Below, piece after piece: positions 55,267 to 63,161 of a DNA stretch of 64,000 bases. Source of the DNA: Candidatus Gastranaerophilales bacterium (lineage in GTDB: Bacteria; Cyanobacteriota; Vampirovibrionia; Gastranaerophilales; Gastranaerophilaceae); the NCBI GenBank assembly GCA_944325605.1, contig CALVAX010000001.1, positions 186,001 to 250,000 of the forward strand, given 5' to 3'. The notes beneath the pieces are model-generated. The model saw only the letters and a program-made list of their open reading frames with translations, was not told where the DNA came from and ran no database searches. The translations under genes were made by a program, and so were the position numbers. Numbering within the stretch: the first letter of the stretch is position 1; each line of letters starts with the position of its first letter.

Positions 55267-55838
55267 AAGTTGTCGCAATAAACGGAAGCCCCCGCAAGGG
55301 CGGTAACACGGAAATAATGCTGAATGCAGTTTTGGAACCGATTAAAGCAGCCGGAATTGAAACAAAAATTATTCAGGTTGGCGGGCAAAATATTCACGGA
55401 TGCAGGGGCTGCTGGGCCTGTCAGAAGCTTTTGAACAGAAAATGCGTATTCAATGACGATATTTTGAATGATATTTTGGAAGATTTGTTCAGCGCAGATG
55501 CAATAATTTTCGGCACACCGTCGTATTTTGCCAATATGACTCCGGAATTGAAGGCTTTAATTGACAGAGCAGGTGTAATTGCACTTGCTAACGGAAAACT
55601 TTTTAAGCATAAGGTCGGTGCTGCGGTTATTGCCGAAAGAAGAGGCGGCGGAAGCTTTATTCAGGCAAGTATTCATGAGATGATGCTAATGTCTGAAATG
55701 ATTATTCCGGGTTCTACCTATTGGAATTTCGGCTTTGGCCGTGATAAAGGTGAAATTAGCGCAGATGCCGAGGCTATGGCTAATATGAAAAATCTTGGCG
55801 AAAATATTTTGATGCTTATTCAAAAATTGAATGCCTGA
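55263..55838 (+). CDS. Flavodoxin-like NADPH-dependent FMN reductase
   Basis: 191 residues. FMN phosphate loop INGSPRKGGNTEIML, then CRGCWACQK with paired cysteines (the iron-sulfur flavoprotein/IsdE-like subgroup) and FGTPSYFANMTPELKALIDR. It probably shuttles electrons from NAD(P)H via FMN. It is the last gene of a three-gene operon with thioesterase and GNAT. Confidence 0.9.
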   Translation: MKVVAINGSPRKGGNTEIMLNAVLEPIKAAGIETKIIQVGGQNIHGCRGCWACQKLLNRKCVFNDDILNDILEDLFSADAIIFGTPSYFANMTPELKALIDRAGVIALANGKLFKHKVGAAVIAERRGGGSFIQASIHEMMLMSEMIIPGSTYWNFGFGRDKGEISADAEAMANMKNLGENILMLIQKLNA

Positions 55839-55850
55839 TTGAAAATACGG

Positions 55851-56501
55851 TCATTTTAAAAATTCTAAAATATCAGAAGGTTTACGGGCAATTATTTTTG
55901 CGCCTTGGCTAATCAAATATTTTTCGTCTTTGTATCCCCAGGTGACACTGATACATTTCAGACCGCTGTTATCGGCAGTTTGGATGTCAACTTCGGAATC
56001 TCCTATATAAAAAGTTTTGTCAATATCGCAGTCCAGAAGCTTCATAGCACGCAAAACGCTGTCAGGATAAGGTTTTTTTCTTATTCCTTCCGCTTCCGCT
56101 TCTCCTATTGCGAGTTCAATCTTTCCATTAAAATATTTTTTACAGAGTTCTTTGACTGCAGCATCAAACTTGTTTGAAACAACAGCAATACGGTAATTTC
56201 TGGATTTTAGAATGTCGAGCATATCTTCTATCCCATCGAAAGGCTTTGTTTTGTTGTACATATTTTTTGCGTAATGTTCTTTAAAACAGTTCAGGCACCT
56301 GTCGAAGTCGGGGTTTTGAATTCCATCAGGCAAAGCCCGCTCCATCAATAGTTTTACTCCGTTACCGACAAATACTCTGATTTCATCAAGAGTCCGCACC
56401 GGATAATTAAATTTATCAAGTGCAAAATTTACGCTGTCTTTTAAGTCTTCCAGCGTATATAAGAGAGTTCCGTCTAAGTCAAATATCGCACCTTTAGCCA
56501 T
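55851..56501 (-). CDS. HAD-family phosphoglycolate phosphatase-like enzyme
   Basis: 216 residues. HAD motif I AIFDLDGTLLYT, motif II VVSNK, motif IV YIGDSEVDIQTA; an alpha-helical cap lies between I and II as in Gph/PGPase. It hydrolyses small phosphoesters such as 2-phosphoglycolate. Convergent with the flavodoxin-like gene (12-bp gap). Confidence 0.92.
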   Translation of the reverse strand: MAKGAIFDLDGTLLYTLEDLKDSVNFALDKFNYPVRTLDEIRVFVGNGVKLLMERALPDGIQNPDFDRCLNCFKEHYAKNMYNKTKPFDGIEDMLDILKSRNYRIAVVSNKFDAAVKELCKKYFNGKIELAIGEAEAEGIRKKPYPDSVLRAMKLLDCDIDKTFYIGDSEVDIQTADNSGLKCISVTWGYKDEKYLISQGAKIIARKPSDILEFLK

Positions 56502-56637
56502 AACATAATTATAACTAAAAAAAGTGAAGAGTGAAGTGTGAGGCGTGAAGAGAGTTGAACGGGTGAATGGTTGAAAAGTTTAAGGGTTTGTTACGAAAAA
56601 AGATACTAAGGCGCTGGGAGATTTTGTAAAATAAATC

Positions 56638-56698
56638 CCCTCTCCCTTGAGGGGAGAGGGAAGAAATTGTTAGTGAGCAGTAGCGAACTTACAATTTC
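56638..56698. repeat. Double-hairpin repeat unit
   Basis: First hairpin CCCTCTCCC / GGGAGAGGG with a 5-nt loop (56638-56660); second hairpin GAAATTGTTAGT / ACTTACAATTTC with a 12-nt loop (56663-56698). A third GGGGAGAGGGG word recurs near 57091. Confidence 0.7.
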
Positions 56699-56835
56699 GG
56701 GTGTGGGTGATTTGTAAGTCAGGTTCTAACAAAGTGACGCGTGAAGGGTGAAGAGGGTTGAACAGTAGAAAAGTTGAAGGGTTGAAAGGTTAGTTTTGGC
56801 ATAAAGGCGATAAGGAGCGCCCCATTTTGTCCGTC

Positions 56836-56967
56836 ATGTCATTCTGAGGAAGTGAAACGACCGAAGAATCTTCTTGCGTTTCCAGAAGATCCTTCGGCTT
56901 TCGCACTCGCGGTAAACGGGTACGGCTAACGTCTTTTACCCTCTGCTCGTGCGCCTCAGGATGACAT
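56836..56967. repeat. MITE-like element with terminal inverted repeats
   Basis: The 132-bp unit is bounded by ATGTCATTCTGAGG and CCTCAGGATGACAT (13 of 14 paired), with an inner GAAGAATCTTCT / AGAAGATCCTTC pair. The sequence style (ATTCTGAGG...GAAGAATCTTC) resembles a dispersed repeat seen in many unrelated bacterial genomes. Confidence 0.7.
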
Positions 56968-57145
56968 GAATACTTTTTATCACGCCTCACGCGTCACTTT
57001 CCTGTCCCCCCCCCTTACCCTAGCCCTCAGCCATACGGCATACAGTCTCACTCGGCTCATTCTTCGCCGGTTCGAACTAGCATCCCACGAGGGGAGAGGG
57101 GATTGTTTTGTAGCAATCCGTTCAACCTTTCAACTCTTCAACTTT

Positions 57146-57349
57146 TTACCTGTCTTCGCCCTTCCCGCTTTTAAAATACCTTTCATACAAGTGATAACAC
57201 AAAAGGTATAAAAACATAGGAATACTTGTTGCACAAACAACCCCTGCCGCTTCAAAGAAATCTCTGGAATCGGATTTAAATTTTTTTAGAGTAAAAGTAT
57301 TGCCTTTAAAATTAGTTTTGTAGTCAGGTTTCACAGGGTAAATTTTCAT
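57146..57349 (-). CDS. Small tagged membrane protein
   Basis: 67 residues. GGAGG lies 6 nt before the ATG. The N terminus has the leader plus NFKGN (F14-K-G16); residues 31-53 form one transmembrane helix (FEAAGVVCATSIPMFLYLL). It shares the N-terminal motif with the ankyrin/AAA cluster and with the gene at 58845. Function unknown. Confidence 0.7.
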   Translation of the reverse strand: MKIYPVKPDYKTNFKGNTFTLKKFKSDSRDFFEAAGVVCATSIPMFLYLLCYHLYERYFKSGKGEDR

Positions 57350-57434
57350 TATTGCCTCCGGAAAAAATTTTAATTTGTTTTGTAAAACTTGCCATTGCGC
57401 AGGTGTGTAATTGTGGAAGATTTTGTTGAAAAAT

Positions 57435-57463
57435 TTGACAATTTATTAATAAATAATTAAAAT
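57435..57463 (+). promoter_or_regulatory. Sigma-70 promoter, probably leaderless
   Basis: TTGACA (57435-57440), 17 nt, TAAAAT (57458-57463). The predicted start near 57470 coincides with the first codons of the next gene (GTG 57469 or ATG 57472), which has no ribosome site. Confidence 0.6.
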
Positions 57464-57471
57464 TATTTGTG

Positions 57472-58005
57472 ATGAAAAAGTTATTGGTTATTGGTTTTAT
57501 ATTAGTATGCTTCGCAGGCATGTCATATGCAGATGAGGTTTTGACGGGTGGAGTTAAATATACGACAGACATTGCAAGAGAAGAACTTCTGCAGAAAACA
57601 CCTCTTAAGCCGGATGGATTGAGCGTTTTAACAAATATTGCGGATGAGAATTACAAAGAAAATAAAACTCTTCTTTTGAAAGGGCACGCCGAAATTAAAG
57701 ACAGAGTTCTTGCGCAGTTTTCCGACAGTTCATATGCCGTAATGTATTATGACAATCCGTTGTATGTCTGGTATTATTCTCCGGAAGGGGTTTTGACTCA
57801 TATTGAAGTAAAAGACGGCACGAATTATCCTTATAAATCTTACAAATATGATACTGAAGGCAACCTTGTGAATATGGGGTTGAGGGTTTCAAAGGAGGAA
57901 ACATTTATTTTTGATAAATCCGGCAAGCTTATTGCACACTGGCTCAAAGATAAGGGTTATGATGAAACCGGAAAAGTTATAATGAAAAGACATTATAAAC
58001 AATAA
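57472..58005 (+). CDS. Secreted hypothetical protein
   Basis: 177 residues from ATG 57472 (GTG 57469 also in frame). A signal peptide KKLLVIGFILVCFAGMSYA is followed by a mature chain with short repeated turn motifs (YYSPEGVLTHIEVKDG, YKYDTEGNLVNMGL, FIFDKSGKLIAHW, YDETGKVI) resembling MORN/toxin_15-like 'DxxGK' beta hairpins. Probably periplasmic or outer-surface. No family firmly recognised. Confidence 0.8.
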   Translation: MKKLLVIGFILVCFAGMSYADEVLTGGVKYTTDIAREELLQKTPLKPDGLSVLTNIADENYKENKTLLLKGHAEIKDRVLAQFSDSSYAVMYYDNPLYVWYYSPEGVLTHIEVKDGTNYPYKSYKYDTEGNLVNMGLRVSKEETFIFDKSGKLIAHWLKDKGYDETGKVIMKRHYKQ

Positions 58006-58082
58006 CAAAATTTAATAATCGCTTGAAAAAATTTTTCTTTTTGTTCAAAATGTATCTGGAAAAAAATAAAAGGACTGAAAAT

Positions 58083-58844
58083 ATGCATTTAACCCGTATT
58101 CAGGCACAATTTCGTTATGGACGAATGAGTCTGAGGAAATTTGCGCCCCAAAAAGTAATTAAAAATAAAATTAAAGAAACCTCTTTGAAAAAAGTAGTGC
58201 CTGCAACAATGCTTGTGGCAGAATCAATGGCATCACTTTCCGGACATGCTCAGGCGTTGAATAAGGTCGCTCAGGATACTATTGACTTTGAACGTTTTGC
58301 AATACCGAGATTTATGCCGAAAGTTCCGAAATTCGAAGAAAAGACACTTCCGTTTCCTTTGAATACAGGAAGATTAAGCGCTTATCCCCGAAATAATTTT
58401 AATAAGAGTTCCAAATTTTTGAGAGAAAAATACAAAGGAACAGCAGAAGAACTAAATTATTTTATTGAAAAAATGATTCCGAGCCGCAACGGCAGCAAAA
58501 CATATAATCCGTTTTACGGCAAAGGAAAAGCCTTTATCGAGATTGGCCAAAAATATAATGTGAATCCTACTTTTCTGGTTGCAATCGGTATGCAGGAATC
58601 AGGCAGAGGCACATCTTCTGCAGCTTTAAAGAAGAATAACATTGGCGGTATTACTGTCAAAAGCGGTTTGCAGAAGTTTGCCAGAGTAGAAGACTGCATT
58701 CAATCTATGGCGCAAATAATTGATAAACGAATCCGTGAAAATCTTACAACCGTGGAAGCTATCGGTAAATCCGGTAAATATTGCGACAAATCCGTTGGCG
58801 ATTTATGGGCTAAAAACGTTATTTATTATGTTAATATGATGTAA
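58083..58844 (+). CDS. Glucosaminidase-family peptidoglycan hydrolase
   Basis: 253 residues from the ATG at 58083 with AAGGA upstream; an upstream TTG at 58023 adds a Lys-rich tail. The C-terminal half is an endo-beta-N-acetylglucosaminidase/lysozyme-like fold: FIEIGQKYNVNPTFLVAIG, MQESGRGTSSAALKKNNIGG (catalytic Glu in QESG), then RVEDCIQSMAQII. It would cut glycan strands in cell-wall turnover or prey lysis. The N terminus is basic with a short hydrophobic VVPATMLVAESMASL stretch, so export is uncertain. Confidence 0.83.
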   Translation: MHLTRIQAQFRYGRMSLRKFAPQKVIKNKIKETSLKKVVPATMLVAESMASLSGHAQALNKVAQDTIDFERFAIPRFMPKVPKFEEKTLPFPLNTGRLSAYPRNNFNKSSKFLREKYKGTAEELNYFIEKMIPSRNGSKTYNPFYGKGKAFIEIGQKYNVNPTFLVAIGMQESGRGTSSAALKKNNIGGITVKSGLQKFARVEDCIQSMAQIIDKRIRENLTTVEAIGKSGKYCDKSVGDLWAKNVIYYVNMM

Positions 58845-60098
58845 TTATTTTACAAGAAGGCTGTTCAGTTTGTCGTAACGCTTTTTTATATCATCATCAT
58901 TTTCAAAATATTTTTTGAATTTCGGATTGTCGTTATCTCCTGAAACTCCTTTTACTATATCTTTAACGAGGTCAAATTTGTCTTCAAGTGTCATTTTCGG
59001 GTATTCTGTTGCAAGTTTGTCACGCAATTGAAGCTTTTGTTTAATTTCTTTTGCTCCGGAGGATAATATGTTATGATATGCTTTCATCTGGGTTACGTTG
59101 CTGTAGTTGCCGAATTCTGACAATCTGATTGCATAATACAAAGTGTTATAGTAATTTTTGTTTATTATAAGCTTTTTGCCATCCCTTGCTGATTCTAAAA
59201 AGTATGCAAAATTTTTGGCATATTCCTTTGAAATTCCATTATAAGGCAAAACTCTTGTCAGGGATATATTAAATATGCCGCCTTTTATCGGGTCAAGCTC
59301 ATACATTTTTAAGTTTTTCATATATTCCTTGACCCCGTCTGTAAATGCGAATTTGTTTGTTGCATCATCAAGTTTGTCAAGAGTGGCATGTATTTGGCTC
59401 ATGGTATAAACTTCAGGAAAAGTATCCTGTTTGTTCAAACTCAGAATTCTCTGGTCTGTGTTGAACCAGAGGTGGCCTTTGAACTGGTTTACGGCTTCTG
59501 TATCAGACATTCCTGTGGCATTTCTGAGAACAACAAAAGCTTTGTCCAGATCACTCCCCGGAAAAGCTTTCCCAAGTGCAACAGAGCATGTCGGGTCATA
59601 CCCTGCGGCGATAATTTTCAAGCCGGGTGAAACTTTTGAAATGGAAGAATATACCTGATTAATAAATTCGTTTTCTATTCTGTTTGAAACAGCCTTAAGA
59701 TCAGGAAATCCCGTAAATTTTTCAAATGCATCAAGAAATTCTTTTTTCATATCTGAAGTCAGATTATCAAGAAATGAAAAGTTCCTGGCGCGAATGATTT
59801 TATTTTGCGGATAAATTTTATCATCCAGAGCCTCATAATAAGGAGCAAACCTCATTTTTTCCCACTGGGAAATTACATCTTTTGCGGATTTTATAGGGAT
59901 TTGCTCAAGAGGGCGGGTTATTCCGGTAAATGAAAACTTTGGTTTTAAGACCGGTGACTGTGCCGGACTTTTTTGGAATATGTCTGTATTTATTGATTTT
60001 AAGTTATTTATGTATAATTTATTGTTATTATTATTTTTTAAATGTTCATAGCGGTTATATTTGTTAATGTAAATGTCATTGTTGAGAGTAATATTCAT
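58845..60098 (-). CDS. Tagged protein with nucleotidyltransferase-like motif
   Basis: 417 residues. A long Asn-rich leader ends in FSFTGIT (F57-T-G59). At residues 171-190 the sequence CSVALGKAFPGSDLDKAFVV lines up with the minimal nucleotidyltransferase pattern GS...G...P-x-SDxD, with Cys for the first Gly and Asp183/Asp185 in place. The rest is helical and unassigned. If active it would transfer a nucleotide to a protein or small molecule. It lies 12 bp after the PHP gene on the same strand. Confidence 0.75.
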   Translation of the reverse strand: MNITLNNDIYINKYNRYEHLKNNNNNKLYINNLKSINTDIFQKSPAQSPVLKPKFSFTGITRPLEQIPIKSAKDVISQWEKMRFAPYYEALDDKIYPQNKIIRARNFSFLDNLTSDMKKEFLDAFEKFTGFPDLKAVSNRIENEFINQVYSSISKVSPGLKIIAAGYDPTCSVALGKAFPGSDLDKAFVVLRNATGMSDTEAVNQFKGHLWFNTDQRILSLNKQDTFPEVYTMSQIHATLDKLDDATNKFAFTDGVKEYMKNLKMYELDPIKGGIFNISLTRVLPYNGISKEYAKNFAYFLESARDGKKLIINKNYYNTLYYAIRLSEFGNYSNVTQMKAYHNILSSGAKEIKQKLQLRDKLATEYPKMTLEDKFDLVKDIVKGVSGDNDNPKFKKYFENDDDIKKRYDKLNSLLVK

Positions 60099-60110
60099 TC
60101 TTCCACCTTG

Positions 60111-61469
60111 TTAATTGTATTCAAATAATTTTCTATTATGATTGTCCTGCCCGCCGAGGTTTAGTAGTCCGAGTTTTTCTGTTTCTTTTTGAAGATTTTC
60201 AATATCTTCCGGCCTTATTCTGCTCTGATAGGCCTGATGAAAGGATTCGCTGGCTTTGATGAGTCCGTTCGAATGTTCCATAAAATATTTCAGACCTTCT
60301 GCCGGATTGTCCACCCGTTCTGCGTAATAATACGGATGGGCAAATGCCATAAAAATACCTTTCTCATCTTTAAAAGCATTGATAACTTCTTCAAAAGTAT
60401 TTTCGCTTGATGCGATAATTTTCCCGTTTTCAACGTGCGGTTCATATTTGTGCATTATATCTTTGAAAGCTTCGGATTCCTGAATATCTGCCGGTAATTT
60501 ACCATCGTCATGCAGCTTGCCTATTGAGGCGCCTTTAGAATTTTCCATAATTTTAGCATAAAGCAATTCGGGATTCTGGTTCATTCTTGAGGCATGCTGG
60601 GTTACGGCATGCTTTGTCTGCGCATAGTGGTAAACACGCCAGTGAATATTCATCAAATTTCCGTATTTTTCAAATTCATAATATTTAGAAAACTCGTCAA
60701 AAGAAAATTTTGTTAGCGGACAGGCTTTTGATGCCTCTTTTATGAAGTTATGTATCATATCCGTTCTTTTCTGGCGGATATTGTCTAAAAATTTGTTTAC
60801 TTTTGGTGAATACGGATTAATTCCATAAACCAGAAGTTCTGCTATTTCACACGGATTTCCTGTTTTTTCGGCCTTGTGTGCAAAACTGACTTCTATTGCA
60901 GGAACAAAATTCAGATTATTGTATCTTTCAGGATTGCCTGCCATAATGGTCATTGCTTCTTTCAGACCTTCTACTGTGTCATGGTCGCTGAGAGCATAAA
61001 TAAATTTTTGTCTGGTTTTATTAAAAAGGACATCTGCGTAGTCAGTTGCATCATCTAGAAGGTTTTTGACAAGTCCTGTGCCGTCAGAATAATTAGAATG
61101 GCTGTGAAGATCTGCTTTTAAAATACATTTTTGTATATTTTCTGGTGTTGCTTCATAGTTTGTTTTTGTAAGATGCGGGAGTTTTGTCAATAATTCATCC
61201 CCGCTCATAATAGATGCCAGACGTTTTGGGGCAACGGGCTCTGCTGAAATTTTGCTCATTGAATGTGCTATTGATTTTGCCAGTGTTGAGATGTGTTTTG
61301 TGTTTAAAAGATATATTACACCGACACCGGCTGCGAGTATTCCTGATGAATAGGTTGTGGCCTTATGATCGTTGTAAAATATTCTGGCCTTGCTCGGCGG
61401 AGGTGTAAATGTCCGCCTTTGCTGCATTGCAATGTTTGTACTGCTTGAATTTATCGATGAGACCTTCAT
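60111..61469 (-). CDS. Membrane-anchored PHP-domain phosphoesterase
   Basis: 452 residues. N-terminal leader (KVSSINSSSTNIAMQQRRTF, F21 without the following Gly), one transmembrane helix (about 42-58), then a PHP domain: metal-binding LKADLHSHSNYSDG, YALSDHDTVEG, FVPAIEVSF, FAHPYYY and GGQDNHN. PHP enzymes are metal-dependent phosphoesterases acting on nucleotides or small phosphates. All metal ligands appear present. It is upstream of and probably co-transcribed with the nucleotidyltransferase-like gene. Confidence 0.85.
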   Translation of the reverse strand: MKVSSINSSSTNIAMQQRRTFTPPPSKARIFYNDHKATTYSSGILAAGVGVIYLLNTKHISTLAKSIAHSMSKISAEPVAPKRLASIMSGDELLTKLPHLTKTNYEATPENIQKCILKADLHSHSNYSDGTGLVKNLLDDATDYADVLFNKTRQKFIYALSDHDTVEGLKEAMTIMAGNPERYNNLNFVPAIEVSFAHKAEKTGNPCEIAELLVYGINPYSPKVNKFLDNIRQKRTDMIHNFIKEASKACPLTKFSFDEFSKYYEFEKYGNLMNIHWRVYHYAQTKHAVTQHASRMNQNPELLYAKIMENSKGASIGKLHDDGKLPADIQESEAFKDIMHKYEPHVENGKIIASSENTFEEVINAFKDEKGIFMAFAHPYYYAERVDNPAEGLKYFMEHSNGLIKASESFHQAYQSRIRPEDIENLQKETEKLGLLNLGGQDNHNRKLFEYN

Positions 61470-62002
61470 AAATATACCCCAATGTTTATATCATTTATTT
61501 AATATTATTTGTCTGATAAATTTTTTGCTATTCTTCAATAAGTTACTTTTGATAAGTAACCATATTTCCTATAAAAAGACACACTAGATATAAATTAATA
61601 ATATTATAAAAATTTTAAAAATCAAACATCTTAATAAAAGTTTATATTTATAAAAGCGAAATTTTAATATTACTTTTTAACGGGATTTTATTTTTTTATT
61701 TTTAACTTTGCAGAAAAGTGAAATTTAGAACAAAATTTTAAAAATTTTTTTGATAAAAAATTGGAAATATAAAACTCTAAAATACAAGTGTGATAATACA
61801 ATTCAGGGTTTAGGAATATACAAAAATATTAACTTTTTTTAAAAAGTTTTCTTTTTAAAAACTAAGTGATAAATTAACAAATAAGAAATTCCAAAACTTT
61901 TACAAATTTGAAATAAAAAATAAAAAAACATTTATATAGAGGATGTCTGAAAAAAGAAACTAAATTATATTTTAAATTACTTACTTAACAAGGAGGTTAA
62001 CA
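61470..62002. other. Long AT-rich intergenic region
   Basis: 533 bp, extremely AT-rich, between divergent genes. It includes an A/T-only hairpin near 61829-61850 (AACTTTTT / AAAAAGTT). No RNA gene or convincing ORF seen; it should hold the promoters of the PHP and solenoid genes, but I cannot select one. Confidence 0.4.
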
Positions 62003-62551
62003 ATGAAAAAAAATTATGAAGAAATTCTCAGCAACTATAACGGCGGTGATTTAGACTTGTCTGGTTGCACAATCAAGCACTTGGAACTCGGAAACATTGA
62101 AGGAAATTTGAACCTTTCAAAATGTGTTATTGACAAATTGACAATCGGCTGGGTTAGCCAGGAAATCAACATGGCAGGTGCTGAAATTAAAAACTTTGCT
62201 ACACCTATTGATGCTGACCGTGTAAATATGGCAGGAACAAAAGTTAAAAAACTTCCTGAACACATCTACACAGGATGGTTGAACATGGAAAAATCAAATG
62301 TTGAAAAATTGAATACAGATATCAGAACAAATGTTTTCAACATTTCCGGAACAAAAATTGAACAGCTTCCGAAAAATTTCCACGTAAACACTCTTATTGT
62401 TGATTCAAAAGTTGCTAAAAATCTTTCATTAACAACTTTGGCTCAGTGCAATGAACTTGTAATCGACGGCCACAGATACTATGAACAAAACGGTGCTGAT
62501 TACAATTTCTGCAGTGTAAGTTCTGAAACTAAAGAATTTGCCTGTGTATAG
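62003..62551 (+). CDS. Beta-solenoid/leucine-rich-like hypothetical protein
   Basis: 182 residues preceded by a perfect AAGGAGG. The chain consists of about six imperfect 20-residue turns of the type hydrophobic-N-hydrophobic-[SA]-x-[TC]-x-[IV] (GDLDLSGCTIKHLELG, GNLNLSKCVIDKLTIG, VNMAGTKVKKLPEHI, VFNISGTKIEQLPKNF), giving a right-handed solenoid or bacterial LRR look. No signal peptide. The monocistronic unit ends at a clear terminator, suggesting good expression. Probably a binding protein; partner unknown. Confidence 0.8.
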   Translation: MKKNYEEILSNYNGGDLDLSGCTIKHLELGNIEGNLNLSKCVIDKLTIGWVSQEINMAGAEIKNFATPIDADRVNMAGTKVKKLPEHIYTGWLNMEKSNVEKLNTDIRTNVFNISGTKIEQLPKNFHVNTLIVDSKVAKNLSLTTLAQCNELVIDGHRYYEQNGADYNFCSVSSETKEFACV

Positions 62552-62583
62552 GATTTAATTACACATTGATATTTATAAATTTA

Positions 62584-62615
62584 ACGGCTTTGCGATTAGT
62601 GCAAGGCCGTTTTTA
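62584..62615 (+). terminator. Rho-independent terminator
   Basis: Stem ACGGCTTTGC / GCAAGGCCGT (one G:T pair), 7-nt loop, followed by TTTTA. It lies 33 bp after the stop of the solenoid gene. Confidence 0.85.
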
Positions 62616-62658
62616 TATTGTAATATTTATAAAATATAAGTTTGATAAAAATTATTTG

Positions 62659-63144
62659 TTAATTAACGATATATTTTTCAAGAATAAGTTTTTTTAAAGC
62701 TTTTGCATAAATGGCATCGGGTTCAATTTCCAGAAGTTTTTCGAGATATTCAAGAGCGGTATGATACCGGCCGAGTTTTTTGTATGCAGCAGCCATTGCA
62801 AAAAGTGCATCAATAAATTTTTCATCAAGTTCAAGCGCCTTTTTTAAATCTTCTATAGCATTTTCTATTTTAGGATTTTCGATATCTTTGCGGCTGAGGA
62901 TTATGTTGGCGCGGTTGTAATATGCGTCTGCCATTTTGCTGTTAATCTGAAGGGCTTTTGTGTAATCAAGCATGGCCTCATCATATTTTTTCAGCGCCTG
63001 ATTTGCGACTGCTCTGTAAAAATATGAAATTTCCCAATCATTTTTAAGTTCAATAGATTTGTCTATTTTTTCTATGGCCTGTGAATAGCTGCCGTTATTA
63101 ATATCCGAGATTCCCTCATCAAGATAAGTTTTGTAATCTGTCAT
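62659..63144 (-). CDS. TPR-repeat protein
   Basis: 161 residues, four TPR units (landmarks AIEKIDKSIELKNDWEISYF, YTKALQINSKMADAYYNRA, ALEYLEKLLEIEPDAIYAK). No signal peptide or membrane segment. GGAGAT lies 8 nt before the ATG. It follows the DUF4145 gene by 17 bp on the same strand, so the two are likely co-transcribed. Protein-protein interaction role only. Confidence 0.88.
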   Translation of the reverse strand: MTDYKTYLDEGISDINNGSYSQAIEKIDKSIELKNDWEISYFYRAVANQALKKYDEAMLDYTKALQINSKMADAYYNRANIILSRKDIENPKIENAIEDLKKALELDEKFIDALFAMAAAYKKLGRYHTALEYLEKLLEIEPDAIYAKALKKLILEKYIVN

Positions 63145-63161
63145 AATTCCATATCTCCTTT

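Larger units (their letters stand above)
56502..57145. other. Non-coding block of dispersed, hairpin-forming repeats
   Basis: 644 bp of much higher GC than its surroundings in places, with no convincing gene. It contains three hairpin units (see repeat entries), a run of nine C at 57006-57014, and several scattered copies of GTTGAA-GGGTTGAAAGG-like and GTGA-GCGTGA-like words in both orientations (56540-56570, 56738-56790 and inverted near 57119-57150). Confidence 0.65.

Noticed and set aside
56790-56990. 66-residue leftward frame in the repeat block
   Set aside because: It is a translation of the MITE-like inverted repeat (PEAHEQRVKDVSRT-type spurious peptide), with no ribosome site.
56966-57211. 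81-residue rightward frame in the repeat block
   Set aside because: It spans repeat DNA and the C9 run and reads into the start of a better-supported leftward gene.
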